From Lentisphaeria bacterium (GTDB lineage: Bacteria > Verrucomicrobiota > Lentisphaeria > Oligosphaerales > JAFGRS01), in NCBI GenBank assembly GCA_016935045.1, contig JAFGRS010000293.1:1-12988 (forward strand): a DNA stretch of 12,988 nt. The letters are read 5' to 3'. Positions within the stretch are counted from its first letter, which is position 1; every line of letters begins with the position of its first letter. Shown piece by piece: positions 6,808 through 12,988 of the stretch. The notes below the pieces were generated by a model. The model was given only the letters and a program-made list of their open reading frames with translations. It was not told where the DNA came from and searched no databases. The position numbers and the translations under genes were made by a program.

Positions 6808-9068
6808 TCGTCCTCTTTCCCCTTGGTCTTGAAGGTGTAGACCCCATCCCAGTCGTCCGGGGGAGGTTGTTCCCGGAAGTGTTCGAGGCGTTCGAGGTAG
6901 AGTTCGTAGAGGGGGTCTGGACGGGCGTCCCGAAGCGACGTGAACAGGGCTTGCGCCTCGGCAAACTCCCTGGCGCGGTAGCCGTCCATGGCTCGTTGCA
7001 GCCCATCGACCTCGCGCCGCAGTTCCGGCGCCGGCTCGCCTTCGAGCAGCGGCTCGAAGAGCGCCACCGGCTCCGTCCTGCCCTTGACCCGCACCAGGTC
7101 GATGGGCCGGCAGAAGAAGGCGGCACCCGCCGCGGCACGGGTCGCCTCGCTCACGAGGGTCCCGTTGCGGTAGACCTTCGTCAGACCCTCGAGGCGGCTG
7201 GCCAGATTCACATTGTCACCCATGACCGTGTAGTCGAAACGCGACATGCTGCCCATGTTCCCCACCCGCATCAGGCCCGAGTTGATGCCGATGCCAATCT
7301 CGATCGGCGGCAACCCCCGGGCCTCCCATTCCGGACGCAACGCGTCGAGGCGGCGGCGCATCCCGAGCGCGGCGCGCACCCCCAGGGCGGCGTGCCCGGG
7401 CGCGTCCAGCGGGGCGCCCCAGAAGGCCATGATGGCGTCCCCGATGAACTTGTCCACGGTGCCGCCTCCCGCCATGATCACGTCCGTCATGGCGGAGAGA
7501 TACTCGTTGAGGAAGGCGCTGAGCTGGCGGGGCGTCATCGTCTCCGAGATGCTTGTGAAGCCGCGGATGTCGCTGAACAGCACACTGAGTTCCTTTTCCT
7601 CGCCTTCGAGTCTGAGCATCTCCGGGTTCCGCAGGAGGGTTTCGACGACGTTCTCGGAGACGTAGTAGGAGAACGCGCCCTGGATGAACTTCTTGCGTTT
7701 GCCCTCGAAGAAGTAGTTGGCGACACTGACGGCCAGGAAGATCGAGGTGAGTCCGGCGTAGGGGTAGGTCAGCCCCACGAGCCTGCGGTTCAGGAAGAAC
7801 AGGCGGTAGTTGCCGTAGACGATTGCCAGCAGGACCAGGATGCCGAACAGGGCCCCCGCCCGGGGCCCCAGGAACGCCAGGATGGCGGCGAGCAGAACAC
7901 CGAACACGACGAGCAGCGCCAGGCCGACACTGAGGTCCAGGGTCTTGTCGTAGACCAGGGGGTCGCCCGCGAGGATGTTGTCCAGGATGGTGGCGTTGAC
8001 TTCCACGCCGGGAAAGGCATTGGCCACGGGAGTTGCCCGGAGGTCGAGCAGGCCGGTGGCCGACGTGCCGATGAGGACGTACTTGCCCCGGAAGGTCCCC
8101 TCCGGTACGCGGCCCCCCGCGACGTCCGCGGCCGAGACATAGGGGAAGGTCCCCGGAGGCCCGCGGAAGTTGATCACCAATTGCCCCTGGCGGGTGACCG
8201 GCAGGAGACGCTCGCCTAGGGCCACGGTGGTGATGCCGACCCCGGGCAGCCCCTGCAGCAGCGGCGATTCTCCCAGGCCCTCGCGCACCATCTCCAGGGC
8301 CAACGAAGGGTAAACGACCCTGCCGAAGCGGATGAAGAGGCTGCCGCGCCGCGTCACGCCGTCTCCGTCCGGCACCGTGTTGAAGAAGCCCTCGGAGAGT
8401 GCCGAGTCCGCGACCACGGGGAGGTTCAGGACCGCCCGTTCCGCGACCGGGATCGCGCTCTGCCGCAGCAGTTCCTCGATCTCGGCCACGGCGATGGAGA
8501 ACTCGGGGCAGGGAAGATCCGCCTCCGGGGTGGGCTCGACACGGGCCTCGGCAGCGGTCGTAGCGAGCTGGAAGTAGTAGCCCAGGATGCTGTTCGTCTC
8601 GCCCAGGGCCTCGGCGAGATGCACGTCGTTGTCCGCCGCCTCCTCGGGCAGCTCGATGGTTTGCCCGCTCAGCGCCGCGAGGCGCGCCACGGCGTTCTTG
8701 GGGGAGGTCCGGTCCGGCTCCGCGAACACAATGTCGAAGCCGATCACTCTGGGGCCCTGTTTCCCGATGGCACGGACGACGTCGGCCATGACCGTACGGG
8801 GCCAGGGCCACTGCCCCAGTTCCCGCAGGCTGTCCTCGTTCACGTCCACGATGACCACCTGCCCCGTCAACGGCACGGCGCGGCGCCGCCGGATGCGGAA
8901 CATCAGATCGTGAATCCGGCTGTCGATGGACTCCACCAGACGGTGCAACTCGCGGGCACGGAAAAGGGGGAGAATGCAGAGAAAGGCAAGCACGGCCAGG
9001 CCCACCTTGAAGGCGGACGGCTTCGCCAATACCCGGAGCCATCGCGGTACCCGTGCCTTGCTGCCCAT
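6804..9068 (-). CDS. CHASE2-domain class III (IIIb-type) adenylate cyclase, membrane sensor
   Basis: Protein of 754 residues that makes cAMP from ATP. The ATG at 9068 is chosen over the upstream open frame because a promoter (TTGCCG-17-TATACT) lies 39-67 bases upstream and the N-terminal membrane helix follows at once (about 20-36). A CHASE2 extracellular sensory domain covers about 45-365 (VVIVDVNEDSLRELGQWPWP at 71-90; GKYVLIGTSATGL at 328-340). Three further helices follow (about 377-400, 403-426, 432-453). The cyclase domain is at about 490-675: metal Asp500 (FSDIRGFTS) and Asp544 (DKFIGDAIMAFWGAP), adenine-selecting Lys540, and transition-state Asn621 and Arg625 (MGDNVNLASRLEG). At the second purine-contact position the residue is Thr614, not Asp, which is the pattern of type IIIb cyclases, some of which respond to bicarbonate. 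A short helical TPR-like tail (about 690-730) follows. All catalytic residues are present, so it should be active. The CHASE2 ligand is unknown. Confidence 0.95.
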   Translation of the reverse strand: MGSKARVPRWLRVLAKPSAFKVGLAVLAFLCILPLFRARELHRLVESIDSRIHDLMFRIRRRRAVPLTGQVVIVDVNEDSLRELGQWPWPRTVMADVVRAIGKQGPRVIGFDIVFAEPDRTSPKNAVARLAALSGQTIELPEEAADNDVHLAEALGETNSILGYYFQLATTAAEARVEPTPEADLPCPEFSIAVAEIEELLRQSAIPVAERAVLNLPVVADSALSEGFFNTVPDGDGVTRRGSLFIRFGRVVYPSLALEMVREGLGESPLLQGLPGVGITTVALGERLLPVTRQGQLVINFRGPPGTFPYVSAADVAGGRVPEGTFRGKYVLIGTSATGLLDLRATPVANAFPGVEVNATILDNILAGDPLVYDKTLDLSVGLALLVVFGVLLAAILAFLGPRAGALFGILVLLAIVYGNYRLFFLNRRLVGLTYPYAGLTSIFLAVSVANYFFEGKRKKFIQGAFSYYVSENVVETLLRNPEMLRLEGEEKELSVLFSDIRGFTSISETMTPRQLSAFLNEYLSAMTDVIMAGGGTVDKFIGDAIMAFWGAPLDAPGHAALGVRAALGMRRRLDALRPEWEARGLPPIEIGIGINSGLMRVGNMGSMSRFDYTVMGDNVNLASRLEGLTKVYRNGTLVSEATRAAAGAAFFCRPIDLVRVKGRTEPVALFEPLLEGEPAPELRREVDGLQRAMDGYRAREFAEAQALFTSLRDARPDPLYELYLERLEHFREQPPPDDWDGVYTFKTKGKEDE

Positions 9069-9106
9069 GGTCGCACGCACGCCTCTCGCCTCGAATCCAC
9101 CCCGGG

Positions 9107-9135
9107 AGTATAGCGGGAACGGGCGCCCTCGGCAA
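9107..9135 (-). promoter_or_regulatory. Sigma-70-type promoter for the cyclase gene
   Basis: On the minus strand, TTGCCG (9135-9130; 4 of 6 to the -35 consensus) is followed by a 17-bp spacer and TATACT (9112-9107; 5 of 6 to the -10 consensus). Transcription would start near 9100, giving a leader of about 32 nt before the ATG at 9068. It is one of few AT-containing spots in a GC-rich spacer, supports that start codon, and implies that the cyclase can be transcribed independently of the gene upstream. Confidence 0.6.
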
Positions 9136-9180
9136 CCGGCGGGAAGCACGCTCCCCGGGCGGCAAGGACTGAAGGCATGC

Positions 9181-9265
9181 CCGCGTCCCCCGTACGCCGC
9201 ACGGTCCCCGGGCGGCATCCCCGCGTCCGCCGTACGCCGCACGGTCCCCGGGCGGCATCCCCGCG
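9181..9265. repeat. 40-bp tandem repeat, two full copies plus fragments, in the spacer before the cyclase gene
   Basis: Copies at 9181-9220 and 9221-9260 differ at one base (position 9 of the unit). A few bases of a third copy follow, and the core CCCCGGGCGGCA occurs once more at 9153-9164, 53 bp before its position in the first full copy. The 40-bp period is not a multiple of three, so the array is unlikely to be translated as a repeat. Each unit can form short stems (CCGT with ACGG, CCGCC with GGCGG). It lies between the stop of the 1,148-residue gene and the promoter of the cyclase, so it could be a dispersed intergenic element, a structured 3' end, or a regulator-binding array. Confidence 0.85.
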
Positions 9266-9288
9266 CCGCCTTTCCTTGCCGTCCCGGA

Positions 9289-12200
9289 TCAGCGCAGGGC
9301 AGCGATGCCGGCTTCGGCCGTGTGGAAGGGCTTCCCCGACGGCGTTTCGCCTTCGACGCGGAAGCGGAATGCCGCCGCGGGGTCCGCCACCGGCACCGAG
9401 AACTCGAAGGGATAGCGATCGACCTCACAGCCTTGCCAGGCGGCTCCGTCGATGGAGAAGTGGAGCGTGGCCCGCCGGACCTGTTGGGGCGACGCGGCAC
9501 ACCAGACATAGGCGTCCCACGGCCCCGGCAGCACCTGGATCACCGCGGCGCGGACCGGGAACCCGGCATCGGTGGGGACCTCGATGCCGGCGGGATGGGG
9601 GCCCGCATCCGGGACCGGGAAACGCCGGTGGGTGGGCACGTCGATGTGGACTCCTGGCACGGAGAGGACGACCAGGCCACGCCCCGGCACGGTCACCGTA
9701 CCCCGGTCCTGCGCCAGCGCCAGCGGCTCGGCGGGGGCGTTGTTGCGCAGGACTTCCGTTCGGCGCAGCGATCCGGGAGCGACTCCCAGGAGGTCCGGCG
9801 AGAAGTCAACCGTGACCTGTTCGGGGGTGTTGTTTTCGTTCATCAGTGCGACGAACAGGTTGTGTCCGTTGTGGGCGAGGAGGGTGTTGACGGACGTCTG
9901 GTCGACGCTCACGACACCCCGGCGCAGCCACAGCCAGGCGTTTTCCGCGTCGTAGACTCGTCCGGGTGCGTGTCCATAGGTGCGGCTGTCGAACCAGGCG
10001 TAGCCGAACTGACGCTGGGACGGGAAGGAGACGCGACCTTCGGAGCGCAGGGCCAGTTCCGCCACCAGGTAGTCGAGGGTCCAGGCCAGATGGGCCGGGA
10101 TGTGGTGATAGTAGATGCAGCTCAGGTCCGGCCCGTCGTAGGGATAGCGTGGGTCGAGGGGCAGGTCGGTGAACCCGGTCACGTAATATCCCGGGTAGTT
10201 GGCGAAACGCCCGAGCACGGCGTTGCGGGCGTACGTCTCGAAGGTCCCGTCGCCCGTGTACGCGGCCAGGCGCAGGAAATTGGCCGAGAAGGCGGATTGG
10301 TAGATCATGCGGCAGCCGGTGTGGCCCGAGGTGTAGGTGATGGGCTGCTCGAAACCCAGGCCGACGTTGGACGGCACCCAGGCGGGGACGCGGCGCTCCG
10401 CGACATCCCCCGGCCGGCGCGGAAAGCCGAGGCGGTATTGGTCCGGCCCCCGCCACCAGATATGCTGCGGCACGTCCCCCTGAAAAACGTCGCCCGGATG
10501 GACCACGATCTCGCCTTCCGGGATCACGGGTTGGGTCCAGATGCCGGTCATCAACTGCCGGGCCCCGAAGACCGCACCGTCCAGGTAGCGGCGCTCCCCC
10601 GTCTCCTCGTACAGGCGCAGGAGTCCCTCCCAGTTGGGCACGAAGGTGAGGTTGAAAAAGGGCTGCGGGCTGATCTCGACGCTGGGCGGCGTCCGGACGT
10701 GTTCTTCGAGGTAGCGGTCGGCGAGTTCGCGGGCCTGTTGCAGGGCCTCGTCGGCGCCGGTGAGCCGGTGGCGTGCCAGCCATTCCTCGAAGGGGTGGGC
10801 GTGGCTGTACCCCGCGGTGACGCGGATGCCGTCCGCCGGCAGGGCGATGTCGCGGAACGCGGGGGTGCGTCGGTTGGCCGTCTCCCAGAGTCCGCCGAAG
10901 GTGGTGGTGCCGTAGAGGCGGATGGGGCCCGCCATGTCCCCGGCCGGATAGCGCCCCGTATCGTCTGGCGTGGGCGAGAAGTGGGCATGGCTGCGGGAGA
11001 AGGTGAATTCCAGGGCCGGGAGTGTTCGGCGCCGGTAGAGATCCTCGTCGCCGGTGAGGCGGTAGAGGGACAGGTAGGTCAGGGGCGAGGCGTGGGTGAC
11101 TCCGTTGCGGCTCTCGATCTGGTAGGGCCCCTTGGGCCAGCTCCACCAACCCCCCGCCTGGTCGTCCTTGACGAGGTCGATCATGTTCAACACCGCGTCG
11201 CTGAGGGACACGCGCACGTTGGTGCGGTAATCCCGCAGGCCGAAGACCTGGTCGGCGGCCGTGCGGAACCCGGCATACCAATCCCCGGGCTGCACCAGGA
11301 CCCGGAACGAGAACCGCACCTCGTCCCCCCGCACAGCCCGGGCGCGCTCGGTTCCCGGGACCGGGCCGTAAATGGATGGCTGCACCCGCCCCGGGAGGTC
11401 CCGGATCAGCATCCCGAAGGTGGGTTCCCGCCGATCCGGCCAGGCGAAGGGAATCTCGCTCGGGTCTCCGATGAGCGCCCAGGAGAGGGGCCCGTTCGCC
11501 CCGGCGGTCTGGGCCAGGGCGATGGGAGTCGGCAGGAAGGGTTGCAGCAGGGTGTAGGGACGCGCCGGCAATCGCCGCCGATGCCACATCATGGGCAGCA
11601 GCAGCTCCTCGATTTCGCTCAGTGGCCGGCGCTGGAAGAGGTGGTAGCCGAGGGCATACTGGCCTGCTTCCGCGGCCGTGAAGGCAAGCCGCACCCGTGC
11701 CGCGCGTTCTCCGGGCCGCAGTTCCCAGGTTGCCGCAAGCGTGCCCACGGCGGACGGGTGGAAATCGAGGCGGACACGGCTGTTTTCGACCCGTGCCGAT
11801 CGTGGGAGAAAACGCGCGCTGACGCCCGCATTCCAGATCGCCTCGGGGGCTTCGGTTGCGGTCTCGAGGCGCGCACCGCCGGCTTCCGCCGCGATGGCGG
11901 GTCGCGGCGCCCCGCGCCAGACGGGGAAGAAACCGGCATAGTGCAGTTCGCTCTCCTCCCCGCGGACCACCACGTAGGCTTCGGCATCGGCATCCGCCGC
12001 GGCGTCGACCCAGGTATCTGCCGCGCGCAGCCAGAGGCGCGGTGCCAGGGTGGCGACCTCGCCCCTTCGGGCGGGAACGAACGCGATGCGGACCCATTCG
12101 TTCTCGATGACCGCCTTGGGCGCGTCCCCGAGGTCCTGCAGGGGCGGCGCGTGCAGGGGATCGATCTCCGGCGGCATCGGCACGACCGAGGGACGCGTCC

Positions 12201-12735
12201 GGGGATGGCCGGGGTTCCCGAGGGGCAGAGTGGGCACGAAGTCCGTGTCCGTGGTGAGCAGCACGGCGTCCATGCGACCGTAGCAGTGGTCCACGTCGTG
12301 GATTCCCAGCAGCAGGGGACCGGCAGGCAGATGGAACTCCCCTCCCGGTTCCCACGAAAAGTCCGGCTTCCCCGAGTCCCCGAAGGTCTCCCCGGAACGC
12401 GTCCCCCCCAGCGACACCGTGAAACGCCGGATGCCCGGGCGGTCGTCCGGGAAATCCATGGCCCGTACCCAGAGGGAATACTGCCCCGCGCGCGGCACCT
12501 CGACCGCCGTCGCCGCCGGGAGCGACGCGCCGGCTGGACCCGCAAAGAGAAACCCCCTGCCCGACGTCCCGGGTACCCCCGCCTGGAAGGTCCAGTCACC
12601 GTGGAACTGGAAATCCTCCGCCTCGATGCCAAGGGTCACGGGGGCCTCGGCAGCGCCGCAGTCGCGCGGGGCCATGCCCCCGGCCGCGGCCAGAATGCAG
12701 GCAAGACCCATGACGGGCATTTCGAGATGTCGCAT
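9289..12735 (-). CDS. Large secreted protein with N-terminal binding-like domain and probable alpha/alpha-toroid (candidate carbohydrate-active enzyme)
   Basis: Predicted exported protein of 1,148 residues; family not recognised. The ATG at 12735 follows AGGAAA with a good spacer and opens a signal peptide (about 1-31, MGLACILAAAGG core, Ala-rich cleavage zone). An upstream in-frame ATG at 12798 would add 21 non-signal-like residues. Suggested domains: a carbohydrate-binding-like or golvesin-like beta-sandwich at about 32-165 (GIEAEDFQFHGDW, GQYSLWVRAMDFP, DAVLL); a larger beta-sandwich region at about 205-490; a helical aromatic-rich toroid-like region at about 505-895, with LTYLSLYRLTGDEDLYRRR (552-570), NWEGLLRLYEETGERRYLDG (701-720) and YYHHIPAHLAWTLDYLVAEL (875-894); and C-terminal beta domains at about 950-1030 and 1055-1145. 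Beta-sandwich plus alpha/alpha-toroid is the plan of several glycoside hydrolase, polysaccharide lyase and epimerase families. His645, His647, His877 and His878 are candidate active-site residues by clustering only. It is the first gene of the series and is separated from the cyclase by a repeat-bearing spacer. Confidence 0.88.
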   Translation of the reverse strand: MRHLEMPVMGLACILAAAGGMAPRDCGAAEAPVTLGIEAEDFQFHGDWTFQAGVPGTSGRGFLFAGPAGASLPAATAVEVPRAGQYSLWVRAMDFPDDRPGIRRFTVSLGGTRSGETFGDSGKPDFSWEPGGEFHLPAGPLLLGIHDVDHCYGRMDAVLLTTDTDFVPTLPLGNPGHPRTRPSVVPMPPEIDPLHAPPLQDLGDAPKAVIENEWVRIAFVPARRGEVATLAPRLWLRAADTWVDAAADADAEAYVVVRGEESELHYAGFFPVWRGAPRPAIAAEAGGARLETATEAPEAIWNAGVSARFLPRSARVENSRVRLDFHPSAVGTLAATWELRPGERAARVRLAFTAAEAGQYALGYHLFQRRPLSEIEELLLPMMWHRRRLPARPYTLLQPFLPTPIALAQTAGANGPLSWALIGDPSEIPFAWPDRREPTFGMLIRDLPGRVQPSIYGPVPGTERARAVRGDEVRFSFRVLVQPGDWYAGFRTAADQVFGLRDYRTNVRVSLSDAVLNMIDLVKDDQAGGWWSWPKGPYQIESRNGVTHASPLTYLSLYRLTGDEDLYRRRTLPALEFTFSRSHAHFSPTPDDTGRYPAGDMAGPIRLYGTTTFGGLWETANRRTPAFRDIALPADGIRVTAGYSHAHPFEEWLARHRLTGADEALQQARELADRYLEEHVRTPPSVEISPQPFFNLTFVPNWEGLLRLYEETGERRYLDGAVFGARQLMTGIWTQPVIPEGEIVVHPGDVFQGDVPQHIWWRGPDQYRLGFPRRPGDVAERRVPAWVPSNVGLGFEQPITYTSGHTGCRMIYQSAFSANFLRLAAYTGDGTFETYARNAVLGRFANYPGYYVTGFTDLPLDPRYPYDGPDLSCIYYHHIPAHLAWTLDYLVAELALRSEGRVSFPSQRQFGYAWFDSRTYGHAPGRVYDAENAWLWLRRGVVSVDQTSVNTLLAHNGHNLFVALMNENNTPEQVTVDFSPDLLGVAPGSLRRTEVLRNNAPAEPLALAQDRGTVTVPGRGLVVLSVPGVHIDVPTHRRFPVPDAGPHPAGIEVPTDAGFPVRAAVIQVLPGPWDAYVWCAASPQQVRRATLHFSIDGAAWQGCEVDRYPFEFSVPVADPAAAFRFRVEGETPSGKPFHTAEAGIAALR

Positions 12736-12834
12736 ACCGTTTTCCTGACTCGTGGCGTTTCGGATCGCGCCCGCAACAGGGAACCATAGCGCCCCCAACC
12801 GCCGTTGCCTCGCGCGCGGCCGCGAAGAAATATC

Positions 12835-12850
12835 TGGAACGGGCTTTGCC
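12835..12850 (+). promoter_or_regulatory. Sigma-54-like (-24/-12) site
   Basis: TGGAACGGGCTTTGCC matches the sigma-54 consensus TGGCAC-N5-TTGCA at the critical GG (12836-12837) and GC (12848-12849) with the exact 10-bp gap, and differs at only two of the fixed bases. An AT-rich patch lies just upstream. The predicted start near 12861 leaves only about four bases before the ATG at 12865, so it fits poorly with that start codon; a later start codon or a chance match are both possible. No activator-binding site or sigma-54 activator gene is visible here. Confidence 0.3.
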
Positions 12851-12864
12851 GCGCACGGAGGCGG

Positions 12865-12988
12865 ATGAGTGCGCGGGCGGGGGCCGAGCGGTCCCGTGTC
12901 CGCCGCTTCCCCTGGAGGGCGAAGCTCCTGCTGAGCCGCTTCCCCTGGAGGGCGAAGCTCCTGCTGAGCCGCTTCCCCTGGAGGGCGA
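12865..12988 (+). CDS. Possible partial ORF running off the window, encoding an 11-residue repeat
   Basis: An ATG at 12865 is preceded by GGAGG (12857-12861, a rather short 3-nt spacer) and opens a frame with no stop to the window end: about 12 residues (MSARAGAERSRV) and then repeats containing RFPWRAKLLLS. The 33-bp DNA repeat keeps the frame, so each copy adds the same 11 residues. It would be divergent from the 1,148-residue gene. Only 41 codons are visible and the repeat itself may be a noncoding intergenic element, so coding status is doubtful. Confidence 0.2.
   Translation, partial: MSARAGAERSRVRRFPWRAKLLLSRFPWRAKLLLSRFPWRA
12902..12988. repeat. 33-bp perfect tandem repeat reaching the window edge
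   Basis: Two identical 33-bp copies (12902-12934, 12935-12967) and 21 bases of a third (12968-12988) end the window. The unit contains GGAGGGCGAAGCTCC, in which GGAG and CTCC can pair across 7 nt, so each copy may form a small hairpin. The array certainly extends past the edge by an unknown number of copies. No other copy was seen in the window. It resembles dispersed GC-rich intergenic repeats of REP type, but this is inference. Confidence 0.9.

Noticed and set aside
9069..9509. 147-residue N-terminal extension of the cyclase
   Set aside because: It runs through the 40-bp repeats, the promoter and the end of the upstream gene, and the membrane helix and CHASE2 domain begin right after the ATG at 9068.
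8926..12789. 1,287-codon plus-strand open frame antisense to the 1,148-residue secreted protein
   Set aside because: It crosses the spacer repeat and the cyclase promoter, has no recognisable domains, and mirrors the codon bias of the real minus-strand gene.

Overview
The window is GC-rich and all five well-supported genes lie on the minus strand, so transcription runs from right to left. There is no rRNA, tRNA, CRISPR array or transposase. The high GC content, a Tat-exported carbohydrate-active-like protein, two very large secreted proteins of about 1,150 to 1,190 residues, an enolase-superfamily sugar-acid enzyme and a CHASE2 adenylate cyclase suggest an uncultured or little-studied polysaccharide degrader. 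The Planctomycetota and neighbouring PVC-type phyla are a reasonable guess, but no marker gene fixes the taxonomy.

Layout in transcription order, right to left. (a) 12736-12988 is a noncoding or divergent edge. It holds a sigma-54-like site, a weak plus-strand open frame that runs off the window, and a perfect 33-bp tandem repeat that continues to the last base. (b) 9289-12735 encodes a secreted 1,148-residue protein: a ligand-binding-like beta domain, a beta-sandwich region, a probable alpha/alpha-toroid and C-terminal beta domains. (c) 9069-9288 is a 220-bp spacer with a 40-bp tandem repeat and a good sigma-70-type promoter for the next gene. (d) 6804-9068 encodes a membrane CHASE2 class III (IIIb-type) adenylate cyclase. 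(e) 6592-6803 is a 212-bp spacer with a doubtful 70-codon frame and a 10-bp inverted repeat. (f) 5317-6591 encodes a mandelate racemase/muconate lactonizing (enolase) superfamily enzyme, probably a sugar-acid dehydratase. (g) 1673-5233 encodes a 1,186-residue secreted protein with a glutamine-amidotransferase-like region and a probable toroid domain. (h) 76-1410 encodes a Tat-exported TIM-barrel protein that resembles agarase-type glycoside hydrolases but lacks the usual catalytic glutamates.

Working model (inference): the three exported proteins bind and cut a polysaccharide or glycosaminoglycan-like substrate outside the cytoplasm, and the enolase-superfamily enzyme dehydrates an acid sugar released from it. 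The cyclase appears to have its own promoter and may be a sensor next to the cluster rather than part of the catabolic route. The two giant proteins, whose family I cannot name, are the best candidates for something undescribed.
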